Below are positions 1 through 12,485 of a DNA stretch of 64,000 nt, one piece after another. Location of the stretch: assembly GCA_963931925.1 (NCBI GenBank), contig OZ007580.1:9514501-9578500 (forward strand), read 5' to 3'. The translations under genes were made by a program, and so were the position numbers. The notes under the pieces are model-generated. The model saw only the letters and a program-made list of their open reading frames with translations. It was not told the DNA's origin and searched no databases. This stretch comes from Onchidella celtica. Its lineage: Eukaryota > Mollusca > Gastropoda > Systellommatophora > Onchidiidae. Numbering within the stretch: the first letter of the stretch is position 1; each line of letters starts with the position of its first letter.

Positions 1-408
1 GCTATGAGGAGTTTGATTATATTATTGAAACTCCTGTGAAAAGTTGCCGGCAGAAGTTTCTAGTGGAATGCATTGTATTGATTCAGATCTGTAGCCTGTA
101 TGTGTGAGTGTTTCAGTACAACAATGTGTCACACAATTTTCAGATGTGAACAGTTTCGTGATGTCCCCTCTCATTCACTTTTTTATATTTTTGTTTGGTT
201 TTGGAGATTTTCTATTGAAATATCTATTACTTATTTCACGTGTATCATACTTACTCAGGGCTGTCAATTTTTTTTTTGGTTTTTTAAATAGTGTCCACAT
301 ATTGGGAAACTGATATTAATCACAGTTAAGTCCTGGTGTACATGGTAAGGATAAGTTTGTGATTATCATGAAATATCAACTTTTCTCCAACCCATTTTGT
401 TTCCACAG

Positions 409-467
409 AGGCCTTATGTCAGATCACAGAAATCACCAATGGATTTAGAGATTGCTTTAAGAAAAAT
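409..467 (+). CDS. FARP: FARP exon a: DH domain C-terminal helix
   Basis: The acceptor is TTTCCACAG before 409 and the donor is GTGAGT at 468. The first two bases complete a codon begun in an exon outside the window. The reading is ALCQITEITNGFRDCFKKN, an amphipathic helix as at the end of DH domains. Confidence 0.85.
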
Positions 468-3400
468 GTGAGTACTGGATCTGTTGAGGTGTCGGGAGAG
501 ACTTGCTCCATTTTCATGAGAAGGAATACGAGTGGTTAGCGGTTTCAGAGGAGGGGGAGGGGGTCAGGTCTTTTAGTGCTGTATGTAAAGATTAAATAAC
601 AAAAATTTATAGCTCTTGTCATTGAAAAGATATTTCATGATGTGATTTAAAGTGAAGTATTGAACAGGACGGGGCTATATTTCAGTATTTCATTGTTTGT
701 TTTGTGTGGTGTCACCTTTTTAAATTCATTCTGAAACCATCATATGTGTGTGTGCCTGAGAAACCAACAAAAAGTCGGCAACATGACATTTTGAGTTCTG
801 TACATATAATAAAAGATAAGACATTTCTGATAAATTGAAGTCAGTGACCCCCCTAAAACAAGATTTTGAGAAAACGGCATTTAATCCTATAAGTGGCAAT
901 AGTTAATTGACCAAGTAACATTGGAGTGATTGCTGTTAGAAGACCATAGTCTAATAACTAAGCCGTTATAGAGATCATAGTGAGTAGTGTTCACTGCCCA
1001 TCTACAGTTTTTCCTGTAACATGCCATGGTCCCCTAAACAACAGCCAAATCGGAAGTTTTTGGATCTTGTTAGGAGACCGTAGTCTAATTACAAAGCCGT
1101 TATAGAGATCATAGTGAGCAGTGTTCATTGCTCGTCTACAGTTTACCCTGTAACATGCATGCCACGGTCCCCTAACCAACAGCCAAGTTGGATGTTTGTG
1201 TCGGACCCATATTTTCACTTCAAAGCCGTTTTTCTCAAAATCAGCTCTGCCGACTTTATGTGGGTTTTCTCAGGCACACTCACATATGATCAACATAAAG
1301 TAATGGTGTTTTTGTGTGCTTCTTTAATGTTGGTCAGATATGAATATCAGTAGGTTTTTTTTTAACTGACTTTTGTATTGTTTGATTCCAGGAAAACCTA
1401 GAAAAATTGATGGAACTACAGAGAGATTTACTGGGACTGGAAAACTTAGTTCATATAGACAGGGTAAGGAAATTGTATCAATTTGACTGCATATTTGATT
1501 GTAGAATGGTTGGGGACTCTAGGTTTTCCCAGGCATGTGATTCTGACTTGAATGGGGACTGAATTAGTTATTAACCCTTTCGGTGTCACAGCCCTGGGAC
1601 ATAGTGGCAAATCAAATCACTCTTGAAACTCATGGAAAAGAAATTATAATGCCCTCGTTCGTATTCACATAATACTTTATCATAGATCCAACCTACTCCC
1701 GCTTGACCGCTACAGTGATCTCGGCGCACACATTTAGGAAAATGCTGGTGACCATTAAAGAGACCTGTGACGTGGAAAGGGTTAATATGAAATGGATACA
1801 TTTGAATGTCATTGTAAACAAGGAAGTTTTGTCACACAAAGAACATGACTTATCAAAAGTTAACAAAGAAATGCAGTGATTGTAGTTGTATCTCAATAAA
1901 ACAAGTAGCTTTGCAGTTTGGTGTTGTGGCAAAGAGTTTATTCTAGCTGGTGTATGTCAAGAGATGTCCTTTCAGGTTTTGCAAACCCTTCAATTATTAA
2001 TTTAAAAAATCAGAAGTTTTGTCTGAATGTGCATTTCTGCATCTCAAGAGTCTGAAAATCTTGAGAAGGCTGTTGTTATAAGTAAGCATGCATCCCAAGA
2101 GTTTTGCGCCAGGGGTGCATACGTATACGTACCTATCCGGTATCCCTAACCCTGTCCTTATTCTCAACCCTAAATCTTATTGAATCCCTAACCCTGCTCA
2201 CTACCCTTTCAACCACAAAACAGGAGGAAAACAAAAAGAAAATCTGAAAGAATAATTAATTAAGGCTGTTGTTAGGAGTATTTTGGGCGGACCCCTAGCG
2301 CAAAAAAACTTGGGGGATATATGTACTTGTTACAACATTCTTTTGAGAATTTACAGTGAATAGTTTTGCCCCAGCTTAACTTTTGGGGAACTAGACCACA
2401 ATATATAATAGAAATAAAATTACAGTATTACTTTCCATATCCCAAAGGTAATGATGGGGTACAGTATGTCTGATCAAACAATTTTTTTCATTTACTATCA
2501 TATTTATGTGTATTTTAGTGATGTCCGGAAAGCATTGTCCTGATTCTCTAGTGGAGTTCATACCTTAATGTGAAAGGGACTCGAGAATTTTGGCATTTAG
2601 ATCTCCCACAGTCTTTCAAATATGCCTTGAGGATAATTGTTTCATATTTGTCAGGCATATGTATCTTTGATCTCAAAATTGTTCGAGTTTTGCACTTTTC
2701 ATCAGAAAGTTTTTAGGTATTTCTTCAGGTTAATCTCATTGTCTGTAGTTTACCAAAATGTCCAATTTTTCTGCTTTCAGGAATTTATCAGGGAAGGATG
2801 TCTTCAAAAGTTCTCTAGGAAAGGTTATCAGCAACGAATGTTCTTTTTGGTGAGCTTCCATTGTGTGCTTTTTCCACGAACTTTCAACTTTTGATTCTGT
2901 AATAGACATAGAATGAGTTCACCATATTTTGAAAATTTCACAGCACTTTTATCAAAAAAACTTACGGTAAAAAATTTCTGTTCAGTGCTCATTGTAAAAT
3001 TATGGGATGTAATGAAAAAATTGCACCAATTATAGTTTCTATTAGATTTGCGAGAAATCAAAATCAAACTGAAAGATCTCTTCAGTAAGATGCTCTTGGT
3101 AGTGAGTTTAAAAATTGATTGGTCTAGTTGGCTTACTAATTTCTCAGCTGGTATGTACTGTTGTTGTTTTTTTTCATTAGCACTGTTGATTGTTATTTCA
3201 ACAGTTTCATACTTCAATATTGAAATATCCTTCAAAATATTAAAAACATTATTTGAATGCACAATTTCATTTCAGTAAAGGTTCTGGATAACAAAACTGA
3301 ACTTCTGCTTTTTTTTCCTCAGTTTTCTGATATGCTAGTCTACACCAGTCGAACATCAGCTTCCTTACTGCAGTTCAAAGTTCATGGTCAGTTACCTCTC

Positions 3401-6400
3401 CGAGGCATGACGGTAAGAAACGTCTACTTTATGGCACCAGAGTGATTTTGTATGATATGTCAAATTTATGTCTGAAGCATATGATTTTGTACCATTTGTG
3501 TGAGTATCAGATGTTTTACATCTAGTGTAGGTGAAAGGTACAAGTACATAAATTTAATTTTATAATATATAGTGATGGCTCTTTTTACATGTACGTACAT
3601 ACCCCAAGCGTTTTGCGCTAGGGCGCGTAACGTATACGTACCTGTCCCTAACCCCGTCCTTATCCTCAACCCGAAATCGTATCAAATCTTTAACCCTGCC
3701 CCTTACCCTTTCAACCAAAAACAGGAGGAAAACAAAAAATCTGAAAGTATTTCAGGAGGAGCCCTTTAGCTCTGGAGTCACAAAAGGCTTTAAAATAAGT
3801 ACCCCTTGCACAAAAAACTTGGGGTACATACGTACAAATAGCAACAATCGATAGTGAAAATAGTAAAATGTGTGAGTGTTTGTACTGTATCACATTCCTG
3901 TGTCCTGTGTGTTCTGCAGGTGGAGGAGACGGACCAGAACAAATCAGCTGTACAGAACAGCTTTGCCATCTATGCAGGGAACAAATACATACTTGTGGCA
4001 GCAAGGTCAGCTACTTTTGTTCTCAGTTTGTCTTTGCATCTCGTATCATCATTTTTTTCCCCTTATAACTTTTTTTTTAAATTTTGATTCGGTGAATTCA
4101 AAATCTGTGGTTTATTGAATAAATGAAGGGGCTGTTCTTTCTTGCAAGTCTCGTTCAAAATGAGATCATTACTTAGATTAGCTTTGATTGTTCTGTTCAA
4201 ATGGGGTTGAATATAATGGTTGTTTATATTGTATCTTTGCAGAAAGGGGTGGATTATCATTATATTCAAGATTATTTTCAGATGTAATATGCCAAATACC
4301 GCCCTTTACATGACCAAAAAATGAGCAAGGCATATGCAGAGCAATGTACATGTAATTTGCTATTGCTGTTTGGTAAGGAATGTGTTCTCATGTATACTAG
4401 AGACTGCAGAATTTTCAGAACTGACCAGCTACTTACTTTCATCACCCCATACACATGAGCAGCTGTCTTCATTATCATCATGCAAATATCACTTTATTTT
4501 CTGCAGCTCCCAGGAGGAGAAGGACAAGTGGATAGAGGATATCAATGAAGCTGTGGTCCGAGTCAAGCACATCGCAGCTGACAAACTCCAGTACCCCAGT
4601 CTCAAGTCCAGTGCTAGTAAGTTCAGTTCCACACAACAGCGAAAGTTAACATCAGGCCTTGACCATCTTGACAGCTTAGTTTGGCGATAAGCGAAACCAT
4701 GCTATTTTTTAATTTGATTTACTGTTTCACATCACTTCAGCTCAGGTGCTGCTTTATTACACCCTGAAATTTTCGCTTTTCAGAAGTCTTTTCTGTTAAA
4801 ACATGAGAGGTACTTGGTAACCTACCATAAAGGACTGTCAATTTAAAAAAATATGTATGAACATAGAATTGTAAGTTGACCCCAAACAGCAAAAGAAGTC
4901 TTTGTCACCTCTGAAAATTGTTTCTACCAACTTGCCTACATAGTTTTCATTTCAGATTTCATGTTGCAAAGAATGGTTATCTTAGATTTGCATATTATAT
5001 GAAATGAAATTTAATTGTTGGAACTTAAAAGGGTTCTTTTCTACCATAGAACAGTTACAGTAGAAATTTGATCCACAGTTTTGTCATGACTTTCAATAAA
5101 ATATGAGGACTAAATCCACAGATCTTTCCAAATGAGAAGAATAAGTATGGAAACTTGTTGTGTTTTCCCAGGCTCATCCGAGAATGTTGGGAGTGGTGAG
5201 ATTGTTGATGGTGAGCAAAGTTCCACAGAGAAGCCCATCCAGCACAGGGCGAACACAACTATGCATGTGTGCTGGCATCGCAATACCAGTGTTAGCATGC
5301 GAGACCATGAGAGAGCTTTAAAAGTGAGTGGGAGAGTCATCTTTTAGTTGAAATATGTGTCTGTTTGTTCCAGACAACTCTTTTAATGACACTGGTGTTT
5401 GAAATGGAAGATTTTGTTGTAGGTCTGTATTTGAGGAGGTTCGCTGCCCTTGGCACTCACTCCTCACTTTTCTCGTTTTTTTCTCTTTCTTGTTCTGTTT
5501 CTGTGTGTATTTATGGTAGGGATTAGTTCTTTTAAAATTTTGCCCGAGCAGCAGCCTTGCTCGGCCTGCTCCTCTCAATGTTCAGCTTCCAAGGTACCTT
5601 TAATGTGCGCAACATGCATAGGGCCCTCCCAAGTTTTTCATCCTTATCCGAGAAGACTAGATGCTCCATCGTACAGACCATAGCATCAGGGACAGGAATT
5701 TTTCCCCACACCCAGAATACCTACCACTAAGTCTACTGCAATGTCCATTTTGTTTCTGTATCAACTTTCAGAACCAGCTGAGTGGTTATCTTCTCCGCAA
5801 GTTCAAAACCAGCAACGGATGGCAGAAACTTTGGGTCGTCTTTACCAATTTCTGCTTATTCTTCTACAAAACCTACCAGGTGAGTGGGCACGTAATAGGG
5901 TTAAATTATTAACTTATGGTTTGCACTGAACAGATAAGTACTTATATATTGTATCCAGATTTAATACTTTACCGTGTCATGGAGGAGGTGGAAATGGAAA
6001 TCTTTACTAGTGCGAAATGGATATCACAAAAAAGCTGTGGAAGGAAGGAACATCTTCTCTAAAAAACATATGGATGATCCTGGGCATAAAAATTGCCTAG
6101 TGGCATCACAAAACAAAAGGAGGGGACAGGAGCACGCACAAGAGGGCATCATTTTACAAAATATGTTTTTTAAAAAAAATATCATACTCCAGTGCACAAC
6201 AGGAATGAAATAAAAAAAATTTTATGCTCAAATTGTTTATTTCAGTTCAGTTTTTCCATATTTAATCGTTTTTCTCTTCATCACCCTTGAAGTCCTTCTT
6301 TTCTAGACTTGATCAGTTTATTCCTGAGAATATGTATATGCCACTTGCGAATTTACATCAGTTAAACCCCTTGCCTGCCACACAGATTTCCACTCATATG

Positions 6401-9400
6401 TCGGGTGTACAAGAGGACAAAACAAGCAAATCTCAAAAATTACACACCATAAATCCCACACTTTCAAACTATAAACAAATGGACGCAAGGGAATTAACTA
6501 GGAAATACAAACCAATCATAATTCGGGAATTGTCTAAGAAATGCATACGAACTAGGCCTGGTACAGTTCTGTGGGCACATGACAGTATAGCCAGATTCTA
6601 CAGCGTGGAACAGTTCCAGGCAAAGCAGGGAAGGAGTTAAAGTCCCTCGTTTCTAGACTTGGTCAGTCTGTTCTTGTGAATATGGATGTGCCGCTTGCAA
6701 ATTTACACCAGTTAAAAGAGTGCAACATAAAGAATCAGTTTAGGATGCTTGCTGTGATTTCATTTGGAATAAAATGTGGCTGAGATAATCATTTTCTTCT
6801 GTTATTTCCACCAGAAACAATAGATTTTGCTTTTTTTTTTTCCCCATAGGATGATTTTCCCTTGGCAAGCCTACCATTGTTAGGCTATGCTGTCAACACA
6901 CCAGAGGAGGAGGATGGAATTAGTAAAGACCATGTGTTCAAATTACAGTTCAAAAACCATGTGTATTTCTTCAGAGCAGAGAGCGAGTACACATTCTCAA
7001 GGTGAGGGCCAGATTTTGGAGGAAAAGATTCAGTCACACAAAAATTTTGGGCAAATTTGGAAGCAGTTCAGTGTTGTTATTTTGACAACCGTCCGCAGGT
7101 TTTTGAAGATGTTAAGCCATTTGTGGGGGGTCTCTTTCAAAATTGGCTGCTATATCAAGGTTTTCTTTTGAAATAAGTCTGGATTTGTCTAATAAACATG
7201 TCTGGAAAGGGAATTGACTCAGCTTTCACAGCCTAGTAATTTATATGTTTGTGTGATGTAACATGTGATACTAGCAACCTATTTTCTGTCACTAAAAATA
7301 GAAATTCACCCAAAAAGTGATTCTTGCGAAAGTCATAAACAAGGGAAAAAATAAGTATGAAGCACAATTTGAGAACTGTTATTACCGATGTTTAGCATAT
7401 TCATTTCTACATAATTTATCAGGCATAGGGAGATAAAAACATAAGTGTGTGAGCAGAAGAGTTACCATGCCTGAAATACCCTCATTTTGAAAGAAAATTC
7501 AGGGAAGAAATCAGTCCAAGTGAAAATTATGCATAGTTGAGGGGCTGTAGAGAGTGAAATCTTATTTTTAACCTGTAGATAATTAATCTAGAATGTCTTG
7601 CAGTGCAAAATGGAAGGATTTAACCAATTCCCATGGCCACAGGAAAGAGGGGGGGGGGTGTGTGTGTGTGTGTAAAACATTTCAGGGGTGACAGTCATGA
7701 AAACATGTCGACACTTGGCCGCGATTTTCAGCAAAAAGCAAGTTGTATTCACTATGCCATCTTTGGATATTCAAAAGACATCCAAGGGCATTAATATCTG
7801 AGTTCTTTATCCATATGATTTGCAAAAGAAAAAATGATATATTTATTTATAGGACAGTAACATGCTTCAGTTAAGTCCAAGATGGCAAACAGGCCGACTG
7901 AAAGTAATTCCTCTTTATGTAACCTCAGGTAACCTCAGTAAAATTAGTAAAAAGTCATGATTTGCTTTCTTTTGTGCAAATTCTATGATTCCTATGTTTT
8001 TTCATGATTTCTCGTGGTTTCTACCCATTAATGTCAAAAAACAGCTGGCCTCATTCCAAGGTCACTAATCCATCTGAAAACTTTTTCCAACTTCCCAAAA
8101 GGGGGACAGTTGAGAGTTAAATCATCAAATCGTCTACATGTTAGGTTGAAGCCATTCCCAAGAACCAGGATAACTTTAAAATTTCACTGACAAAACCACC
8201 TTTGTGTGGTTTGAAAACGCTTCAGAAATGATTCCCAATAGAAAAATATTCAGATTTCACTACATCAAATGACTAAAACTGCAGTAGAGTAATTTTTTAT
8301 TTGAGTACTAATAGTTTTACTTTTTGTTAGTGCAAGGACCAGTTATCCAAAAATGAAAATGAGTGATTTTCAGCTTTTTTTTTTTTTTCCTTCTTTTTTT
8401 AAGGACTCAGAATGAAATGCGATTTGAAATGTCTTCATTCTGTGCACGACACAGTTATAGAAGATGGCTAAATAAAGAAATAATCGGTACATAATTAAAT
8501 GAATAGAGATGAACTAATTAAATTTTAATAAATAAATAAATACATGCTTAGAGTGAAGAACTACGTAAGTAAATAAAAAAGTATGGTAGTACATAGATAA
8601 ACAAGTAAATGACTATAGAGCTGTCAATGGGGACCATCCTGGGGAATGATGTTCAGTTTTTATTGGTACTGTCAGTGTGAAACACCAATACATGTGGTGC
8701 TGAAAAGCAGTAAACAAGTGTCATAATCTTTAGTGGACTCACTGTAATGTTTAGTAAAAAAAAAAGGAGAGAGAGAGAGAATGAAAGATTACTGGACATT
8801 GCTAGAATTGTTTTGTGGAGTTTTGGTCAGTTTCAATCAAGATCACAATGTGTGCAGACTTGGGATTCACTGAATTTAGTTTTCCCATTTGTGTAGGTTG
8901 AACACATTTAGAATTGAACTTTGACTGGGCTGCCATTTTACACTTACTCTATGATCAACGAACATGTCATCCTACGGTGGAGACTCACTAGATCCTGTTG
9001 CAAAAAAAAACAAAAAAACGATAATATCAAACATTTCATAGCATAGAAGGCATTGATCTTTACAAGCTGCCAAAGGATAGGTGGCCGGCTAACAACTGAC
9101 CGAGCTGCCGAACATCACATATCCTAACATTTTTCATTCGTTAGTGCCTTATGCAGTACCTACACATGTGATTAATTCAAAATAAGTAAATTTTCCTGAA
9201 CTATAGAGCTGGAAATGCCTTTTCTGTTTGTGACCTTGATCCAGAAGAAAAAGCTTTTGTTATGTTTGATGTCGACAACCAAACTAGCACAAATGGAAGG
9301 GATTTTCCAAATCATTTACAAATGCAATGCGGGCGGAAGTAAACAAAGCGGGCATGTGACGGCATGTTTGTTCAACCTATAGTGCAGTTTCCTTTTTTGC

Positions 9401-9639
9401 AGCAAATTGTTTCCATTCTTGGAAAACGAAAAACTTTAACTCACTTTTCTTCTGAAAGAATTGTCATGGTTGAATGTTATGGTTGTTATTTACTTTTGAC
9501 ATTTTCTATTTTTGTTTCACGGTATATTTTTGTTTCATGTTTGTTCCCCAGGTGGATGGAAGTGATCAACTCAGCCACACACAATGCCAGACGTGTTCGC
9601 ATCTTCAGTCGTTTAGACAGCCGCCTTGAGAGCAGTTAG
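409..9639 (+). CDS. FARP: FARP-like protein (FERM-RhoGEF-PH-PH), 3' part, ten exons
   Basis: This is a partial spliced gene; the 5' part (FERM domain and most of the DH domain) lies left of the window. Joining ten GT-AG exons gives one open frame of about 327 residues ending in TAG at 9637-9639. Residues 1-43 read as the last helices of a DH (RhoGEF) domain. Residues about 45-145 form PH1, with FIREGCLQKF at its first strand and W133 in its C-terminal helix. A polar linker follows, then PH2 at about 216-310, starting SGYLLRKFKT and with W300 in the last helix. DH-PH-linker-PH with a short tail is the FARP1/FARP2 arrangement. The family activates Rac-type GTPases at membranes and is autoinhibited by its PH domains (family knowledge). 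FGD proteins also have DH-PH-PH, but a FYVE finger separates their PH domains and none is seen here. The paralogue cannot be decided. Introns carry MITEs, a SINE fragment and tandem duplications. Confidence 0.88.
934..1200. repeat. Tandem duplication, about 135-bp unit, two copies
   Basis: The units start at about 934 and 1069. Both contain AAGCCGTTATAGAGATCATA, then a segment ending AACAGCCAA. They differ at about one base in ten. The repeat lies in the intron between FARP exons a and b and has no coding role. Confidence 0.8.
1392..1463 (+). CDS. FARP: FARP exon b: DH-PH1 connecting helix
   Basis: Acceptor GATTCCAG and donor GTAAGG bound 24 codons in phase 0. The reading begins ENLEKLMELQRDLLGLENLV, a helix linking the DH domain to PH1. 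It is rich in Leu and Glu, as in DH-PH exchange factors. Confidence 0.88.
1571..1785. mobile_element. TTAA-flanked MITE, copy 1 (piggyBac-like)
   Basis: It begins TTAACCCTTTCGGTGTCACA and ends CTGTGACGTGGAAAGGGTTAA (last 20 bases shown from TGTGACG). TTAA target sites and CCCTTT-type terminal inverted repeats are typical of piggyBac-like MITEs. It is 215 bp and non-coding. The copy at 12639-12866 is the same family in opposite orientation: both share AAGTATTATG-type and ATAGATCCAACC-type inner blocks as reverse complements. Confidence 0.7.
2072..2336 (+). mobile_element. TIR element of a four-copy family, copy A
   Basis: The ends are inverted: the left reads GTTGTTATAAGTAAG then CATCCCAAGAGTTTTGCGCC, and the right end read backwards is GTTGTAACAAGTACATATAT then CCCCCAAG. 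The centre carries CCCTAACCCTG blocks, an AACAGGAGGAAAACAAAAAG block and TAATTAATTAAGGCTGTTGT. Related copies lie at 3575, 42641 and 58355 (the last reversed). It is a non-autonomous DNA transposon of unassigned superfamily. Confidence 0.7.
2781..2849 (+). CDS. FARP: FARP exon c: first strands of PH1
   Basis: Acceptor CTGCTTTCAG and donor GTGAGC bound 23 codons in phase 0. The reading starts EFIREGCLQKFSRKGYQQRM and ends FFL. It has the usual PH start: hydrophobic residue, basic loop and R-x-F-F-L. Confidence 0.9.
3323..3412 (+). CDS. FARP: FARP exon d: PH1 core
   Basis: Acceptor TTCCTCAG and donor GTAAGA bound 30 codons in phase 0. FSDMLVYTSR joins exon c to give the FFLFSDMLVYT strand typical of the PH1 of exchange factors. 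It ends with LPLRGMT. Confidence 0.9.
3575..3846 (+). mobile_element. Four-copy TIR family, copy B
   Basis: The left end ACGTACATACCCCAAGCG and right end CTTGGGGTACATACGTAC are inverted. The inner CCCTAACCCCG and CAGGAGGAAAAC blocks match the other copies. It sits between FARP exons d and e. Confidence 0.7.
3920..4005 (+). CDS. FARP: FARP exon e: PH1 middle strands
   Basis: Acceptor GTTCTGCAG and donor GTCAGC bound 28 codons plus two bases. It starts VEETDQNKSAVQNSFAIY and ends YILVAA. The last codon is split (AG/C, Ser). Confidence 0.9.
4507..4616 (+). CDS. FARP: FARP exon f: PH1 C-terminal helix and linker
   Basis: Acceptor TTTTCTGCAG; the donor is GTAAGT at 4617. The reading SQEEKDKWIEDINEAVVRVK holds the invariant PH-domain Trp (W133 of the partial product). 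A linker KHIAADKLQYPSLKSS follows. The final Ser codon is split (A/GC). Confidence 0.9.
5172..5323 (+). CDS. FARP: FARP exon g: inter-PH linker
   Basis: Acceptor GTTTTCCCAG; the donor is GTGAGT at 5324. It holds 50 whole codons, polar and Gly/Ser/Glu-rich at first. It then reads HVCWHRNTSVSMRDHERALK, which resembles the conserved short motif before PH2 in FARP-like proteins. Confidence 0.88.
5434..5735 (-). repeat. SINE copy 1, tRNA head missing or decayed
   Basis: Read on the minus strand, it contains CTCGGATAAGGATGAAAAAC, then GCACATTAAAGGTACCTTGG, a block rich in GAGCAGGC, and the tail GGCAGCGAACCTCCT. The same order is seen at 50596-50948. The tRNA-like head is not recognisable here. It lies in the intron before PH2. 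Confidence 0.65.
5772..5879 (+). CDS. FARP: FARP exon h: start of PH2
   Basis: Acceptor CAACTTTCAG and donor GTGAGT bound 36 codons in phase 0. The reading SGYLLRKFKTSNGWQKLWVV, then FTNFCLFFYKTYQ, is a textbook first half of a PH domain. Confidence 0.92.
6288..6716 (+). repeat. Pair of direct repeats, about 75 bp, 350 bp apart
   Basis: TTCTAGACTTGATCAGTTTA starts at 6301 and a diverged copy TTCTAGACTTGGTCAGTCTG starts at 6651. Each runs to CAGTTAAA. Between them is about 285 bp with an open frame that I do not recognise. It could be a decayed insertion or a tandem duplication in the intron between FARP exons h and i. Confidence 0.7.
6850..7001 (+). CDS. FARP: FARP exon i: PH2 core
   Basis: Acceptor TTCCCCATAG; the donor is GTGAGG at 7002. 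It holds 50 codons plus two bases. It starts DDFPLASLPLLGYAVNTPEE and contains DHVFKLQF and HVYFFRAESE, the last strands of PH2. The final Arg codon is split (AG/G). Confidence 0.92.
9552..9639 (+). CDS. FARP: FARP last coding exon
   Basis: The acceptor is TGTTCCCCAG. WMEVINSATHNARR is the C-terminal PH2 helix with its invariant Trp. A short tail RIFSRLDSRLESS and the stop TAG follow. The preceding intron (7002-9551) is about 2.5 kb and holds a G10-(TG)n run at 7649-7674 and A/T-rich sequence, with no element I recognise. Confidence 0.92.
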
Positions 9640-12485
9640 CATTCTTAAATAAAAGGAAAACATTGTTTGTATGTTAGTTTTTATCATACTGACTTACTGG
9701 TAGTGAGATTTTCATCTGAGTTTTGGCAGAAAATAAATTGGCCAGAATGTAAAGTCTTTTGATCTTCATTAGTTTGAAATAATATTTAAAAAACTCCAAG
9801 GCCCCAGATTTTGTATTATTAGTCTTTGCTCAATATTATAGTTATTTCAAAAAGATGATTTGAATTTCATATAATTATTGATACGCTAGAGGTTCATTCC
9901 AAATATTTATGCATCTTTTTTTTTTTGTCAAGAAACTGACTTCTTACAAAAAACTAAATAATTGAAATCTTTATCAGAGGCAAGCTTATCCATTTAAAGT
10001 CAATTAAGATTCATTATTTGCCAGTAGCAACTGAATTCTCAGTGAAATTAGCATTTTAATATTATCAGTTGTGGTGAAAAATTTCTGTTTGGTCACAGCC
10101 AAATAGTTGCCTTTGTTTTTGTTTTATTCTCATTCAGCTAAATTTTTCCCCTGATTTTTTTACATGTGAATATTTTGTGCAGAGTCATCCATTTAGTGAT
10201 GCAGATAGATGGGTTGTGTTGTTATACTACATAGAGTATGAAGAACAGGTTGTAGTAGTCTGGTATTTAGAGCTGAAACTGCGAGGTTACTGCTGACCCT
10301 TTGTCATGTGCTTTCTTCTTGTAGTCTGGTTGATTTTAAACAGTGATTGTCAACACTGCCTGTAGGAGTGCAAACGTGTGAGTGAATGAATTGTTTATCA
10401 TCAGTTCAAGAACTCAGCCCTTGATAATTTGTTCATCAGTCAGATGCAGAAAATTCTTGGAATTGTTCTAGATTTTACCCTTTCACTGTCAAGCTTGGAA
10501 GATTTTCAGGCCAGGTTTGTACAAGGTGTCCACAGCCAGAAGAATTTAGAAGCTTTGTTAAGACACTTCCAAATGCACTTATACAGCAGTGTCACTGACA
10601 GTAAATGACACTAAATATAACTATTACAGAAACAATATTTGAGAAATCTCCAGGTAAAAACTTCATGAAAACAATATTCTCATCAATAAGCAAGTTGTAG
10701 ATGAACTATTGGCACCTGTTACAAAATGCTGTTTTTCTCTTCAGTATACTATGACTTGCTGGTTGCAGTGACGGGGTTGAACTTGAGTGATTTTATTGTA
10801 GTGAACCAATACTTAAAAGTGCTGAATGCTTAAGTTTGTGGTGTTTGTGAATATTAATGCAGCACTGATTTTTCAGAGGAGGTGTAAGTATTTGTAAGCT
10901 GATCAGCACAGATATACTGGTAAATTGATCCAACAGATCCTTTTCATTTAACCAGGAATAAAGTCGTTAAATTTTTTTTTGATTTTCTTCCCTGGAAAAT
11001 AATTTGTCACAAACAGCAAGTGTGACCAGTAATAATTTGTTTGAATTTCCACTAGAATTGTCATGTTCCAGATTTTTCAGTGGAAAAGAGGTCATTTCAA
11101 AGTTGTGTGAAGTTTGTCTAAAGACTAAGAGAATTAACTGTCAAAAGTTCACCAGTTCAACAGCCGTAGGCAATTCATAAGTTATTCAGTGAATCTGAAA
11201 TGTTTGCTTGACAAATTGTTGTGCTTGTAAAATGGCCAGTAGGGCATGGACTTCACAGAGCTTAGAATTATTCCAGTGTTGTTTTTGTGACTGGCAAGGG
11301 TTTGAGATGGAAACAGTTACACCAACCACAATCAAAGAGTTTATTATGCAAGGTTTCCAGAATGCTGCTAAAGGAATGATACCTCTTCATAGCTTTTGTC
11401 TTGTGCAAAATGATGTATTATGTATGATCACTTGAAAAGCAAAACTGCAGAATTGATTGCCCATGCAGCAGTTATTGAGAAGATGGTGTATTTTGTCTAA
11501 CTCGTCACCTCCCAAAGTACTGTCCTACATTGTCGCCCTTGTATATACACACAAGAAAGCATTATTGTTCTGCCATAACTTATGATTGCCCTGCCCTCTG
11601 CCCCCTTTCCCTCAAATTTCATGTGTATTTTAACTTGTATATATATCGGAGATTTCTATCAGATTATGTGTCCACAGCTCTGTGTGAGGTAGTGTACTAG
11701 ACTTCATTCTCTTAGATATTTTGTTGGAGGGGTCACTGTTTTTGCTAAACAAAAATTTATTTTACTCTGCTGGGGTGAATGTGGTTGTGAATGCTGGCAA
11801 AATGGCTTGGATTTCTGTGAGAATGACCAACTGACCAGCGAGATTTTCATGTTCCAGAGGACTTTGATAAATCAACTGATCAAAGTTGGTTAAAAATTCA
11901 CTCTTCAAAATGAAGATAATTTAAGTGTAATAAATGTAAAGTCACATGTTGGAAAAGTGGCCGCAGAAATTTGAATTTTTTTTATGCTGGAATGCCAGAA
12001 AGAAATACATGTTCAAATTATATCATTTTCATGTTTATGTTTGAGTAACAGATTCTTAGTTGTTTTTTTTTGTTTTTTTAACATAGAGTATATGTGTATA
12101 TATTCATAAAATTTATTTTATTCTTGATGAAATCTTATAACTCAGATGAGATATAACTTTGATTTTTACTCCCTCATTTGATTCAGTGTGGTTGTGAGTG
12201 ATATCTCAGTGTACAAGAGTATTTAAGTTTTGTTGTCTGTTCAGTGAACGAAATAACCATAGATAGTTTTGTGTGTGACGAGGAAGTTTAATTTGTTATT
12301 ATTTTTTAATTTTTTTTGTCGTCGTAATTTGAACATGCAGTGAAGTGTGCATGAACACGAGCTTCTATATATGTATGTGCTGAACCTGTTTATTGTGCAT
12401 GAGATGCAAAGTTTGAAATATGTACACGCAGTACTGCATTATCTGTGTGGTACAGTTGACCAATAAATACAGTCTTGACTATAAT
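9640..12485 (+). other. Probable long 3' UTR of the FARP gene
   Basis: After the stop there is about 2.85 kb of A/T-rich, CpG-poor, apparently repeat-free sequence, unlike the repeat-filled DNA that starts at 12639. AATAAA occurs at 9648-9653 (only 9 bases after the stop, so a very short UTR), at 11929-11934 and at 12462-12467. The last is followed by a TG-rich stretch and may be the main poly(A) site. No transcript evidence is available. Confidence 0.4.

Noticed and set aside
1..110. Open frame from the left edge reading YEEFDYIIETPVKS
   Set aside because: It does not fit the DH-domain sequence expected before exon a, has no matching splice donor in frame, and runs into a stop. It was treated as intron.
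2160..2215. Telomere-like CCCTAACCCT units
   Set aside because: They occur once or twice inside each dispersed TIR element and never as an array, so they are not interstitial telomere repeats.
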